In this document: in pieces, positions 1 to 12,645 of the stretch
Position numbering within the stretch: position 1 is the stretch's first letter
Layout of the letters: every line of letters starts with the position of its first letter
Assembly (NCBI GenBank): GCA_038373885.1
Contig: JAWZYV010015848.1
Coordinates: 124,001 to 188,000 of the forward strand
Length of the DNA: 64,000 nucleotides
Source: Cheiracanthium punctorium
Lineage: Eukaryota; Arthropoda; Arachnida; Araneae; Cheiracanthiidae
Direction: 5' to 3'
Notes under the pieces: generated by a model
Told to the model about the DNA's origin: nothing
What the model saw: the letters and a program-made list of their open reading frames with translations, nothing else
Databases searched by the model: none
Position numbers and translations under genes: made by a program

Positions 1-200
1 TTCCCTATTTTCTTTCCTTATTCCATTAAGTTGGAAAGTGTATCATTATTCATGAGTTGTATTAAACAAAATTGAAATTGATATTTGTAACATCCTTTTT
101 CTGGATGTAATACAATAGAATAAAATAGGGAAAAAGATGCGCAGAAAAATGCACAATTTGAACTGAATGAAACTTTCAGAAGCTTATTTTTTGTTTGTGT

Positions 201-260
201 AACATGTATTTCGGTTTGTGTGCTTGGCCCGAATCCGCTTATAAATCCACGTCAGAAGGA
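201..260 (+). repeat. Short dispersed repeat, inverted partner at 14,497-14,558
   Basis: About 60 bases resemble the reverse complement of 14,497-14,558, roughly 80-85% by eye. Both share the blocks TGTGTGCTTGGC and GCTTATAAAT and end in GTCAGAAGGA. The similarity fades on both sides. It is probably a fragment of an unidentified transposable element, perhaps a promoter or LTR piece because of the TATAAAT core; that part is inference. Confidence 0.6.
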
Positions 261-520
261 AAAATTTATTCAGGTGTATCCTTTATCCAGGAATAGAAGA
301 CGATAAAATGATTTTAATAAAACCTGCTTACTGTAAGTCTGCGCCATGTATAAAATTAAAACTCAATTGTATTCTTTTGTTGGATAAAAGATTGTTCCTA
401 CAATATATAAAAAACTTTTTTTCGCGCGATAAAAATAGTCTTTATTGCAAATTTCACCAAATCCGTCAAACTGTTTCAGCGTAAAAGTACATACAAACAT
501 TGGCATTCATAATATTAGTA

Positions 521-905
521 GGATTTCAACATTCTACGACTAATAGTTTTTGAGAGTTAAATATATACACCAAAAATCGCCAAGCTTGGCAACTCTGGGC
601 GTAATTCTTTAGGGAGGAACGTAACTGTGGTAGGACCATTACCTAACTATATGGTAGGACGGTATTGTGCTTGAAATGGATGAATGTCCCTAAAACTGCC
701 ATTGACAGTAGTGTATTGGAAATCTTTTGAGTGTTCCTCTAGCAGAACTATAAATGATTAAGACACTTTTCGATGGAGAATTTCATTTTGTAACCCTTAA
801 CAGCATATATCACTTCTGAGGCGTTTGAAATAGCCCAATACCTCTAAAATACGCTTTAATGAATTTCTGCACATAGAGCGTAATGTATTTAAAAGACTTC
901 AAATC
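521..905 (+). repeat. Family A dispersed repeat, partial copy
   Basis: The stretch shares an ordered series of blocks with copies near 4,140-4,500, 39,170-39,730 and 49,830-50,220: the TCGCCAAGCTTGGC motif, then GGTATTGTGCTTGAAATG, a TTTTCGATGGA block, TTTCATTTTGTAACCCTTAA, and AAATACGCTTTAATGAATTT. No long reading frame runs through the copies, so it is a non-coding or heavily decayed interspersed repeat. Confidence 0.85.
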
Positions 906-3200
906 GAGAATTCAATATTTGGATTTTCAAAACTATGACAGCAATACAGTAAAAATTGTGTAATAAATTTTGCTGATAACTTTAGACAATTTTTATTTCT
1001 TAATTATTACTTTAACTAATAATATTTAAAATAATTAATCTGAAAATTTAGGTTACCTGTTAATTGCATTACAAATCGAAAGTATTAAATTTAAAATTGC
1101 AGTTTAAAGTTAATTAATAAACCAACTACCTTATGATTTATTTACAATAAAACTATTTTCCTTTTATAATTTAACTCTGAATGTTTTAATAAACTGATTT
1201 AAGCTTGCTGCATTATAGTAATATTTGTATTGAAATTTTCAGCATAATCACAAAATGCAATATTTTTATACTTTTAAAATGCAATATTTTTATATTTTTC
1301 CAATAAAACATTGAATATTTTAGCTTCTTACTAGTAATAGATTTTTAAACTTAATATGGATTTCTTTATATATCTTGGTATTGAGACAGTGGTATTTAAA
1401 TTGGTAACATTTTTTTGTGAAAATTTCGCATATACATATGAAACTTTCATATTTATTTTGAAATTCATACTGGATAGTTTTAAAGCTCTCAGGCAAGTGA
1501 AATGTTGACAGAAACATTGAGAGCGACAGGTTGTTCTCTGATCACCTAACCAATGCACGAGCATGAAAGTTACTTAGCAAAAGCCAAAGTTGAAGAATGA
1601 TTTCTTACAAAATAGAGAAATAAGTATAGATAGTTTTCATGTAATAAGCTTTTAAAAGGACCTAATTTTATTTTATCAAATCCGTTATATATCAGGAAAG
1701 TGAAATTAACATGACTAAAGCGCCAAACTCAGCAAATACACTATTTTTAATAACTCAAATATTTACTATCATTGTGCAAAATAAATCTAATTCGCATCGT
1801 TTCATTATAAATATGCATTTTAAAGAACTTTCAGTAATGTATCCCTTTATAAATTGGTATACGTCCCTCTCATAAAAAATCATTTTACTTATAAAATCAG
1901 CTACTCAAAGTAAAAATTCGAAATTTTGCGCAGGAATATAAAATTACTTTCTTCATTTATTTCCGTTGTAATTTGATTTGGCTGCTATTAATTTTCTTTT
2001 TAGAATATTAATTTAATTCATATATTTTTGGTCAAAAATGTATAACAGTAAATGATGTTTGCACCATTTATTTCTAATCGTAGGAATAAAAAATCAGCTT
2101 AATATGAAGATTAAATGAGATAAAATATTTTAATATTGGGGGGGGGGAATTTTGAAACTTCATTTCAGATTTTTGTTCAAATGTATTTAAAATTGTTATT
2201 CTATCCGGCGTTAAGATGAACTAATTTTTGAGAAAAAAGCTAGGTGTTGCCATTGGAAAAAATAAAGCCGTGCGTATTTAAAATGGAGATGGCACCTTAT
2301 GCAAAAAGTGTACATTATCCATAAAAAGATTGCTCGTCGTACTTCAGTATATACCAACCACCGTATAAAAGTTAGCTTTTTCGGAGCTGCACGTACAAGA
2401 AATTCATGTGTAATCTACATATTATGGTTTTTTAATTTTAAAAGAATGGAATGAAATTATAAAAGAAAACTAAGTTAGGCAAATCTATTCAATTTTACTT
2501 AGTAAGGTTAATCAATTTTAAAATATTTTAACTGTATCCATGCTACTCACTTAGAAAACAGAAACTCACTTTGAACATTACGCACAGTTATTTTTAAAAA
2601 ATTGAAAGAGTTGTAACACCTGCCGTAACACTTAAACTTACTTTTTTCCCCCCATGTCGACTTCCTAAGATGGGTAACTTGATAGAAGTTTCTGCTTTAA
2701 TTTTTAGTACGTACATGTGAACACTCTTGTGAGGGTATATATTTTAAATCAAATTTATGACTTCAGTGTTCTTAATAAAAAATATATGTATATAATAACT
2801 TAATATCTTGTACAATTGTGTATTTAAAAAAAACAATTCACAAAACTAATAAAAACTTTTGCTTATACTCAGATACTTTGAGATGAGGTACAAAATGCAT
2901 ATTTTTCTTAAAAATTCCCGGAAATCAAGAAAATCTGAATAGATTCGATCTGTTAGTTAAGTGTTAACGTCAGTAAAATTGTTTTAATACTTAAATCAGA
3001 CTTCGTTATACTGAAAACTGGTTTTTACATTCACTTATTACGACGATTTTTCAAAGCCCTTTTTGCGCAATTGACTTTTTTTTTGGGGGGAGGGTTGAGG
3101 TGGAGGGTTATGGAGCTACGATTATCGCAGAATTCTACACACGACGGCAATTCCATTTTGTGTCAATTCTTGCTTGAAAATAATTTTTGAATAAAATTTA
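906..3200. other. AT-rich spacer, nothing recognised
   Basis: About 2.3 kb of AT-rich sequence without a convincing coding signature on either strand. It holds a G10 run at 2,138-2,147 and scattered A/T runs. The short minus-strand frames near 1,320-1,564 have no recognisable motif and look like chance. Confidence 0.6.
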
Positions 3201-3217
3201 ACTCTTCCAATCGGGAT

Positions 3218-3285
3218 CACAATTGGGGGTCCACGATTTATAAAGCTGTCCACGATTTATAAAGATTCCATAAAGCTGTCGGAAT
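3218..3285 (+). repeat. Small local tandem duplication
   Basis: The block CCACGATTTATAAAG occurs twice in a row, followed by a second TAAAGCTGTC. It is a short slippage-type duplication with no evident function. Confidence 0.6.
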
Positions 3286-3410
3286 TCATGAGCGCAGGCA
3301 GCAGGGGCCTGGTTAAGAGTTGGGTACGGTGATGCAAATCCCCCTTTCTAATACCGATACATTCTGCTACATTTTCCCAACTAAATTTCTAATTTTGCCA
3401 ACTTCGTAAA

Positions 3411-4800
3411 AAATCCGATCTGGATACCACATGACTTCAGGGTACATTATTAAATTATAAATATTTTTCCTGCACTTCATCTAAACTTATTTCCACCGAA
3501 AGAGATGTACTGCAATAAAAGATTTAGAGATTTTTAGTCAAATATACAACTATCGCCAAGATCGGTTCAGTTTTAGACTTGTTTTTGGCAATTTTGAAAT
3601 ATTTCGTCGAAAGCTGCCAAGCTTGAGATAGTTTGAAAAATGTTGAGAATAACCGAAATAGTGACAGATCAGACGATTGAAGGTATCCATAGACCTTAAT
3701 ATCATGAAAATATTAGTTAACCCTGTAAATAATCTACCCAATTGATTTCAAAAATAAGAGAAATCATGCAAAACCTGCTAATTATAAGCTTTCCAACTTG
3801 ACAATATTTTCCGCCAAGTTTGGCGATTGTACTTATAAGCCCGGAGAGATTTTAGAGAATCGTAAAAAGCTGCGTGCATTAGCCCTTTTACTTTTGAGAG
3901 ACCCTGTTGAAGGTCTTTAAAAGTTATTTCCATATTTACTGAAGAGTAACTGGCACGGAGAGCGAACAATTTGCGGTCTGGTATGCTAAAATTAATGCTC
4001 CACAAGCTAAAGGATCAAAGATGTTTCATGTAAATCGATTAATTACAGCGCGAGTTACGAATTTTCAAAATCTCCATTAAAATCGCCATAACTTTCTGTT
4101 CTCACATTAGAGATTTTTAGATTTTCCAAAATTGAAAATATCGCCAAAGCTGGGTACAATGTGTAACATTTGGAGATTTGTCTTCCAAATTATTCGAAAA
4201 GCGTGGCAATTTGGGGTAATTTTCAAGGGAGGCGCATGACCGTTGTCGAACCATTAGATAATTATGTGGAAGGATGGTATTGTGCTAAAAATGAATGAAT
4301 GACTGCCTAAACTGCCATTTGAATTATTTTGAGTATTTCTACAGAATAAATATAAATGATAAAGGCACTATTTTCGATGGAGATTTTCATTTTGTTATCT
4401 TTAATAGGATTATCAATTTTGTTTCGCTTGAAATAGCCGAATATCTAAAATACGTTTTAAAGAGTAATTGTCCACAGAGCGTAATGTATTGAAAGACTAG
4501 GACCAAAAAGCTAGGTTCATAACTAGATGCTACGATAACCCTAAATATGATATTTCAACATTCTATGACTATTAATTTGATATGCACGAGCTACGTACGC
4601 ACAGACGACTGGAAAACTAATCAAAATGGACTTGCGGTTGATCAAAATTATTTGTACATGCATACGTACGTTGAGAAGTCCCGCAAAACTGTTCAAAGAA
4701 GATTTAGAGATATTCCAAATAAAGTTCCTGCATCAAAATCTGCATACCGAAATTTTTCGCGATCACTATACTTCCTTTTACTTTGTACAAGGAAGTAAAA
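3411..4800 (+). repeat. Family A dispersed repeat, long copy
   Basis: The left part matches 38,276-38,760 (the ACCACATGAC block, then CATCTAAACTTATTT, then a CCGAAATAGTGA region). The right part matches 521-905 and 49,826-50,576. The 3' end at about 4,768-4,800 is an inverted repeat, ACTTCCTT followed by AAGGAAGT, and GTACAAGGAAGT there is the inverse of the TTCTTGTACG block near the start of the 38.3-kb copy. This suggests a defined element of about 1.4-1.5 kb with inverted terminal motifs. No transposase could be read; the 60-80-codon frames inside are incidental. Confidence 0.75.
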
Positions 4801-5557
4801 TGAACAGTTTATTTCTGATATAAACTTAATAGGGAATACGACTAAGCTTTATTCAAAAATCCATATTGTATAATTTTGGTAGACTAGAGAGAATTATAAA
4901 ACCTACTTAGAACTTTAATTTTTCATGCAATCAAAACTAGTGGGTTTGGAAAAATTACGAAGTTTCTTGCATACTTTTAAAATAAAAACTATGATATTGT
5001 TACTATTACTAGTATAAGCTTGACTAAATTGAAACCCAGTTTGCAGTTTTTAAATGCGTTCGAAAAAAGTTAACTAGGAAGTTCAAGGACCTCGACCGCC
5101 CCCACACCCCCCTAAAAATGTCTTAGTAATGGTGCTAGTAGCTAAGATTTAGGCTCGGGGAAACAAAGATATTCGAATCTAGCCAATTTCCTTCCTCTAC
5201 GTACATTTATTAAACATTTGCTTCAATTTAGGAGCAGATGACACTCTGCCTATGCCCATAACATACTTCATAAAAATTGCTCCAAGATTATACAACAAGA
5301 CTGCATATTCAACAAGATTTAAAAAATTCTTAAGAGGTTAATGAAACATTTGGTTCCCTTCCACCATTTAACGGGTAATTTTGAAAGCAGACTACGATCC
5401 AACTATTTCTAGCTCGAAGCCCTGTAACAGAAGCCTGGTTTTTGGAATATGTGGCAATCAAGACTTAACATTAAAAGAGTTAAACTTCTGAACTGAAGCC
5501 CTTTAGTGCGATTTAATGAACTACATAACGTAATATGTTACACCAACACTTCTTTAA

Positions 5558-5947
5558 CCCTTTGAGGCGCAACCCTTTCCCAACGCTGAAAAGGCACAGC
5601 CAGCTGCATCAAAAAAGGGTCTAGATCTGTGGCACGCGATGAACGTTTCGATCGTCCGCCATCTTGCTGGTCGTTAAGTCGAGCGATGGCAACGGCTGCC
5701 CCTTTTTCAGCATTGGGCAATCTATCCAGATGTTCTCGCATTCTTCCATTTTTCAACAGATGTCAGTGCTGTTAAAAATAATCGTGACAATTTTTTTACG
5801 GGAAATGACGTGCTAAAAGTAAAGGATTCTCGTGGAGTTATGCCACCCGCAACTATTTTTATAGAAATCATATCTATTCTTCGTGACTGGCAACAGTCAA
5901 AACGTCAGAGTGGTGTTCTCAGAGCGGAAATACTGGGCGTTAAAGGG
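5558..5947 (+). mobile_element. piggyBac-type MITE, family B copy 1
   Basis: The element starts CCCTTTGAGGCGCAACC directly after TTAA (5,554-5,557) and ends GCGTTAAAGGG followed by TAAA, a decayed TTAA. A TTAA target with CCC...GGG ends is the hallmark of piggyBac-related elements. Two relatives lie at 23,995-24,375 (opposite strand) and 52,996-53,508. This 390-bp copy lacks most of the central hairpin seen in the others. No transposase is encoded. Confidence 0.8.
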
Positions 5948-8303
5948 TAAAGTACTAAAATTTAAATATTTTACTCACATTTCAATTACAGAAGAAATAT
6001 TTCCCCGGTCTGCACAGTTTCGTTTTGTAGCACCGGACTGTTGTAAAACAGAGGTTGCGGGATCAACTGAACATCATCTGCCAGAACCTAAACAAAATAT
6101 GATTTATTCAACTGAAAAGTACAAAGAAAGAATGGAATCAAACAGATTTGTTTTATGCGAAGTATTTTCTCCCAGAGCTACTAATATTTATATGCTCAAG
6201 ATTAAAAAGATCCGAATAATTCGCAAGTGTTTCACAGTTGAATTAAAACCAGATTATTTGTTGTCATGGAAATAGTTTGAAGTATTCATTAAATCAGGTA
6301 TAGTATCAGGTATACATCAGGTTCATACATTCAGGTATAGCAAGGCATACCAGCCCATACGCATGCCAGATATTTGTTTTGTCTGGTTTACCGTCTTTCC
6401 TTTAGAAAGCCGAGCCACCAGTAGTTGTGAAAATTTCAGATACAATACTACATTTGTAACATTAGGTATGTACCTATTAACAATTTTGATTGCTTGGCAT
6501 GAGCTTATTAAAACCCATGTTTTGCAATCAATATTCATGCACTATCACATTAATTAAAATTACAATGTTAATATGAAAATAAAAATAACTACTCATACTT
6601 TATGAAAAAAAGCTACTTAACTACAGAAGAATGTTAACTCTTAATGTAAAAATTTAATTAGTTCAATTTTATAACCATTAAAATAGAAAAATTCAAAGGT
6701 CTCACAAAAAACTTTTAGTTTTAGTTTCCGGAAGTTAAGTGATAAAAATAATTTTGTTAGAACATTTAGATAAACCGGAACATGTTTTACTGAAAAAAAA
6801 GGTTTAGCCAACTTAAATAAGAATAGAAAGCAAAGTCATTCAATTAACTGCTACTATAGCTTGAAAATATTCATTTTCTTATACAAAAACCACATTTTAC
6901 AAATTGTAGATTTCAAACAAAATAGAAACAAGAAAACCAGAGTAAAAATTTAATTCTAGATCCTGTTCTGTCATTTCTTACTCCGTATCTACCTCCACCA
7001 AGCTCTGGATTCACTAAGTTTAACATTTCGTTGCGTGTCAAATTTAAGAAATTACCATTAAATCCAGTATAAATGTCTTCGAAGTGTAATGGTAAATTAT
7101 AAAATAATCATTAATCCAAATCGTTCAGTGCGACATAACATATATATACTAGTAAAAAACTATATTTAGAATCAACAAATCTAGAAATATTTGTAGTTCC
7201 GAACTCTGTAGAACAGTGGCGAGAAGTCTCCAGAGGGTGCTTTCAATACAGACGATATCGCGACAGTCTTCCTACAAATGGTGGACCCGTATGCGTTTCC
7301 TACAGACAGTACATGGACAGGCTGGTCGTAAGGAAGACAGGCTTTTGCAGGGCAAAAAAATAGATTTGTGACAGATTTTGATATTTTTAACGAAATAACT
7401 TCATACAGATTAACAAATTTGCGGTTTATAGGCTGAATTTAAGAGCTGCCTATTCCAGTGTTCGAAAATTTTGCCGCCATAGCTACACCTAACCGACCTA
7501 TTTGGAAATAAGTTATTGTATATCGCCGGAATAATTTATAATGTTTCACAAATGTACGTGTGTAATTTTGATAATGTAAGGATACGTTGTAAAGCTCATA
7601 GCAGCAGGCAGCAGGGACCCCCCCCCCCCTCCATTTTCTATTCTGTGAAGTACAACAATCTGCGAAATGACTACCGGACGAAATAATCGAGTAATCTTAA
7701 TTATCACATGCGTTCCAATGCTTACAGCATAAAAAAATGTGCATTAGGTAACACTTGGTATCATACATAGTGCAAATAAAAGCAACTTTTTCGTAAGAGT
7801 AAAATTTAGCATCGAATTACGATAAACGATAACCGATTTTTGTTAACGAGTCCGTCCGATGAAAGACATAATAGAAAAGTTTGACACTGACAAGAGAATA
7901 ATCAACAACTATAAATTTTTCCCTTCTACCATTATTTAGTGCTAAAGCTTAGCATTTAGGAAAGAAACATAATTACTATCTTACATTTGTCTACATGCTT
8001 CTTTAAATTCATTTTTAACCTGGATTATTCTGAATTTTCACTCTTCGAAAATCTTTACACATGCTTAACTTTAGATCGTCTGACTAACTGCGTGCGAAAT
8101 GGAAATGATTGACCACTGGCAGAAATCTTGACGTCACATTGCAAGAACTAATCCGAGGACGTTTGAAATTTTATTCTGAATTTTTTGTGAATGCAAAGTG
8201 ACATATGCAAATTTTTAATCATAAATAAGTACATGGAGTTAGTACAGTCAAACGATTACTTACACAACAGCTTCTGAATTTTTTTTTTCTTTTTGAAAAC
8301 AGT
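5948..8303. other. Spacer without recognised genes
   Basis: The sequence is AT-rich. A 130-codon plus-strand frame (5,883-6,275) begins inside the MITE and has no recognisable motif. A C12 run sits at 7,618-7,629 beside a GCAGGCAGCAGGG block also seen near 3,294. The 7,200-7,330 stretch is a little GC-richer but unidentified. Confidence 0.55.
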
Positions 8304-8794
8304 GGGTGCATTCGTAAACGACAAACTCGTTTCACGAGTTTTCTTAAGAAAACTGGAATGCTATCAGTTCAGTGCTATCAGTTTCTTTTGCTTTTACAAA
8401 CAACTTCAGTTTATTCACAATTGTCGCCTAGATGTGCTTGTTTAAAATTCGCGCATGTTGTTATTTTCCTCGAGGTGTTTTTAGTACATACTCAATATAA
8501 AATCAACAGGATTTTAAAAGAACACCCCCTTGAAATACACCCCCTCAAAAAAGTATGTGAAACCAAGTAAAAGTCAAACTTCCTACGCTGGTTTTGCATG
8601 TTAAAAATTATGTGTTACAAAATATGAACACAATTATGAATAATTACAATTTTTCATATATTTGTCGAGCTGCATGTTTTAAAAAACTAATTAACCTTTT
8701 ATAAGGCGAGTGTATGTGCAGAGAGTCGTAAGTACTTGGGATTTTACAGGCCCATTTTTTAGGATTAATTCATATATTTTCCCTCTACGGTAAT

Positions 8795-8963
8795 CAGGGG
8801 CGTAGCCAGGGGGGGGGGGTATCGGGATATATCCCCCCCCCGAACTTTTTGGATTACTGATGAAATTCCGTCTATTTATACGCATATAATTTCATATCCC
8901 CCCCCCCGAAAAAATTTCCAGGCGCATATCTCCCCCCGAAAAAATTTCCTGGCTACGCGCCTG
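8795..8963 (+). mobile_element. hAT-type MITE with perfect 8-bp target duplication
   Basis: The 169-bp element starts CAGGGGCGTAGCCAGG and ends CCTGGCTACGCGCCTG. It is flanked by the identical 8-mer ACGGTAAT at 8,787-8,794 and 8,964-8,971. The CAGGGG-type ends and 8-bp duplication are typical of hAT elements. The interior is rich in C and G homopolymers and non-coding. Confidence 0.93.
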
Positions 8964-9160
8964 ACGGTAATATCCCACGTGAAAATTGGAGGAACAAGTA
9001 TTAAACAAACATAGAAATTTTGCAGAATACATTAATTAATCACAAAATCAAAGTCGGAAAACTACCTGCTGCTTGTGCACGGAATTAAACACAAAACTAT
9101 ATAATTAAAAACAATGATTCTTATGCTCAATTTTCGAGAGATTATTCGAGCTTTCTTTAA

Positions 9161-9435
9161 CCCATTAGAGCCCAACTTTTTCAGCAAATTCTCAAATTTA
9201 TGTTTATGCCAGAAGTAATAGATACATTTCCGACATATGTGTGGTATGAAGAACGTAATTCTTTTTCTAAAAGACAGGGAAAGATTCTCATTTAAACTTG
9301 TTATCGCTGGATATTTTGTAGAAATCGGATTTATTATTCTAGAAACTAAACTAGGAAAATAAATGAACGCTTAAATGTTTGTGTGACTGACAAATTTCTC
9401 GACGATCTAAAAATAGATCGCTAGGCATTAATGGC
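9161..9435 (+). mobile_element. piggyBac-type MITE, family C copy 1
   Basis: The 275-bp element is flanked by TTAA on both sides (9,157-9,160 and 9,436-9,439). It starts CCCATTAGAGCCCA and ends, on the reverse strand, GCCATTAATGCCTAGCGATC. The second copy is at 12,646-12,939 in the opposite orientation, sharing the GAACGTAATTCTTTTTCTAA block. Non-coding. Confidence 0.85.
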
Positions 9436-9917
9436 TTAAAATTACATTTAGAATCGAGATGTATGGGAAAATATACATCCAAAATAACTGAACAAAGATC
9501 AGAAAATTCACTAATGATAATTGATTTCTGTATTTAATAGACCGTAGATGGTAAGTATTCTTACCGCGGCCTTATAAACGTTAAACAGCCGCAAAGCCAA
9601 AATAGGAAATTTCGCTTCTACTCGAACACTTTTTAGAGAGGGTGTACACTAATCAAAATTTAGAAATTTCAACTTGCAGTTTTTCAAAAGTATTTAGCAA
9701 GAGAAGTTCAAATTTCGCTAATAACAGTTTAAATCAACTTCAAATCTCAACACTAAAAATATGCATCTTTGAATTTACTAAATTGAAAATTACAAGAAAA
9801 TAATTACCTTTGAAAAATTCTGCCCTTTCGTTGCAGTTTCTAACGTGCGCATGAATTTCTTCCTCGAAGAAATAACATTTGCAGCTTCAGCAAACGTAAA
9901 ATATTTTTCGTAACAAG

Positions 9918-10072
9918 TAGGGATGAACGCGAGATTAAGCATAGGCTGTCGCGTCTCGCAAAATCGCTGAAAATCTCGTCTCACAAAAGTCCCTATATCA
10001 CAATGTAAAATGCGCCTGTCTCGTCTCTCCAAATAACTGCAAATCTCTATCTCGTCTCGCAGTTCATCCCTA
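9918..10072 (+). mobile_element. hAT-like MITE (155 bp) nested in copy 1
   Basis: The ends are a perfect inverted repeat, TAGGGATGAAC and GTTCATCCCTA. The flanking 8-mers are GTAACAAG and ATAACAAC, a likely decayed target duplication. The sister copy at 10,312-11,063 lacks this block at the matching position, which supports insertion. Internal CTCGTCTCGC-type repeats are present. Non-coding. Confidence 0.8.
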
Positions 10073-10311
10073 ATAACAACAAAAACGTGCAGCAAGCGTG
10101 TCCTTTCAACAACTTCATAAACCTGTTCCGTGCTCAGTTTACTTAGTTTGAAACTAAACGCACTCAGTTTTGTATACGAACTCTCTAGTTTATAAACTGA
10201 ATGCACTCAGTTTCGTTTGCGAACAACTTAGATGGAAACTCGTTGCACGAGTGTAACTGGTTTGTCTATTACGAATTCGGCCATAATAAAGCGACAAATT
10301 CAGGAGTTAAC

Positions 10312-11063
10312 GGCTGCATTCGTATACGACAAACTCGTTGCACGAGTTTTCGTAAGAAAACTGGAATGCGTGTGTTGAGTGCTTTCAGTGGTTATCAGTT
10401 TCTTTTGCCTTTACGAACAACTTCAGTTTATTGAGTTTCGTCGCCTAGGAGACGTGTTTGTTTACAATTCGGGAATGACGTTAACTTTGCTGAGGAGAGT
10501 TTTTAGCACATACTCAATATAAAATCAACAGGATTTTTAAAAGAAAGAATGGCCATCATTGAAGTGCACAGATTAAAATTTAGAAATTTCAACTTCATTC
10601 TTTCAAAAGTATTTAGCAAGAGAAATTCAAATTTCGCAAATAACGGTTTAAATCAACTTCAATCTCGACACTAAAACATGCATTTTTGAATTGACTAAAA
10701 TGAAAAATACAAGAAAATGATTACCTTTGAAAAAGTATGTACCTTCGTAGCAGTTTCTAACGTATGCCTCAATTTCCTCCTCGAAAAACTAATATTTGCA
10801 GCTTCAGCAAACGTAAAATACTTTTCATAACATCATACTATTCCATAACAACGGACGCCATTTCTAAACAAAAACAACGCGCAGAAAGTAAAACTCAACG
10901 AACCTAATTCGTTCTCAGTTTACTTCGTTTGAAACTAATTGCACCCAGTTTTGTATACGAACGCTCTAGTTTTTAAACTGAAAGCACTCAGTTTCCTTTA
11001 CGAACACCTTAGATAGAAACTCGTTGCACGAGTGCAACTCGTTTGGCGTTTACAATTGCGGCC
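10312..11063 (+). mobile_element. Inverted-repeat DNA element, copy 2 (intact layout)
   Basis: This 752-bp copy lies only about 30 bp from copy 1 in the same orientation. Its ends are GGCTGCATTCGTATACG and, on the reverse strand, GGCCGCAATTGTAAACG. Both ends carry a subterminal ACTCGTGCAACGAGT-like palindrome and AACTGAGTGCTTTCAGT-type blocks. No transposase frame is visible, so it is non-autonomous. No clear target duplication was found. Confidence 0.8.
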
Positions 11064-12645
11064 AATGATTCTCATCATATAGATTTTAAAGACAAAAGAT
11101 CGTACCTAGTCTTGCCACTATCTTGACGGCCAAAAATAAAGATGAGATAGTCAGTATTTAGAAAAATTAGTTAATTAGTTTTAAATTTAAGAAAAATATT
11201 CAAAGAATAATATCTTATAAAAAAATACAAATTTTCTAGAAAACGTTTTCCAAAATGCAAAAAGTTTCTCCAAATTAAAAGTGATCATAAGAATATAAAA
11301 ACTCTTTGCCATGTTAGTAACCGTCATTCTACGCATGTGTTGTGGTTGGCCACTGTTTGTAATACTTTTTTTCTTTTCGTACTATTTGAAGAATAGCATT
11401 TTTCTTTTAATTACTTTCTCCAGTTTCGGAGATTTCTCTCATTTATTGTAGTGGCTGTAGAATAATTCAATCACGCCTTGAATCCGGATTCGATTCCCAG
11501 CTTAGGATTGGCTATTAATTTGTCCGTCCCTTTACTGTGTGCCGCTATGACAGAATGGCTAATATTTTGGGCCATTGTAGTGGCAAATGCCGTATCGGAA
11601 GTTATTGGGGGAAAAAGTGCTCGGAGATGCCTGCACTAATGAATTTGCATTAAATACATAAATTTGCATTAAATGCATTTCGAGATTAAATAAGAAATAA
11701 TATTCAGCAGCAATCATTTTAATTTCCTTCTGGCAGTGTACAATACTACGATGTAACATTTAAATAGCGAAAATCAATATATTATTTTAATGTATTAAAA
11801 ATATAAAATATTTACTTTATTTTGTTTCTCATCTTAAAGCATTTTTCGGAAATTAAATTTACTAGTTATGGTACAGAGAAAGCAAAGTTTGGTTAATGTT
11901 TATGTATTTTTTGCCTTCAACATTGAAAGTATTATAATTAAGAGTCTGGGGGGGGGGGGGTTAACCTTGTAATTCCTATATTCAGAAAAGAATTTACGTT
12001 TCTGATCGTCTGCTCTCTGTACGATATTCGCGATGACACGTAAATCTGACGTAACACTCCACGTGGAATAGAGACAATCATCGTAACCAAGAAACTACTC
12101 CGTTCAGCTTAACCAGAAAATTGTTTTCGTAGTGTTGTTGCTCTTGTACTTGGAACAGTTATTTTAGGATTTGCATGCATTGTTACAAGAATCCGCTCAA
12201 TAAATTCAGTGGGCACACAAAGACAAGTTTTATTAGCAGAGAGACAGAAAATTTGAGCTGATAGGGGATCGAGTTGTAATTGTACCCATGACCGTAAGCT
12301 TACACGATTAGCGTGGAGTAGGGTAGGCCCTTAACATCCAAGCCGCCAGTCCTCTTCTTGTTATGTATTTTGCTGGGAGACACCCCATTCCGAACATCAG
12401 AAAACGATTTTAATTAAGTTTTTCGGTGATTGAACGGACTGAATTTGAGAAGCAAACTTTCGTCTTTGATTTTAAGGCAATATATTATGTTTTGAAACTT
12501 TTGATATGTTTTGATAAACTTTATGTTCGTAAGCTCATCAACTCTTGCCATTAGTTTTCATGAAAACACAAGAACAATTGTGATTAACTTTCCTAGTGTC
12601 TTTCGAGTTTATGAACGAAGTCAGTTATTCAGTTTCATTGCTTAA
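11064..12645. other. Spacer; G13 run, possible SINE trace
   Basis: No gene was recognised. A G13 run lies at 11,948-11,960. Near 11,475 the motif GGATTCGATTCCC resembles a pol III B box, but I could not place a convincing A box, so a SINE is only possible. Confidence 0.4.

Larger units (their letters stand above)
8304..10282 (+). mobile_element. Inverted-repeat DNA element, copy 1, interrupted
   Basis: The outer ends (8,304-8,535 and 9,605-10,282) match the two halves of the adjacent copy at 10,312-11,063. The ends are imperfect inverted repeats, GGgTGCATTCGTAAACG at the left and, on the reverse strand, GGCCGAATTCGTAATAG at the right, with a subterminal ACTCGTTGCACGAGT-like palindrome. The middle was opened by later insertions at 8,795-8,963 and 9,161-9,435, and the right half by a small hAT-like MITE at 9,918-10,072. 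A 138-codon minus-strand frame at 9,790-10,206 runs across that nested MITE, so it is not a real gene. The superfamily was not identified. Confidence 0.75.

Noticed and set aside
5883..6275. 130-codon plus-strand open frame
   Set aside because: It begins inside a piggyBac-type MITE and has no recognisable motif; more likely chance than a gene.
9790..10206. 138-codon minus-strand open frame
   Set aside because: It runs through a nested 155-bp MITE that the sister copy of the element lacks, so it cannot be an ancestral coding frame.
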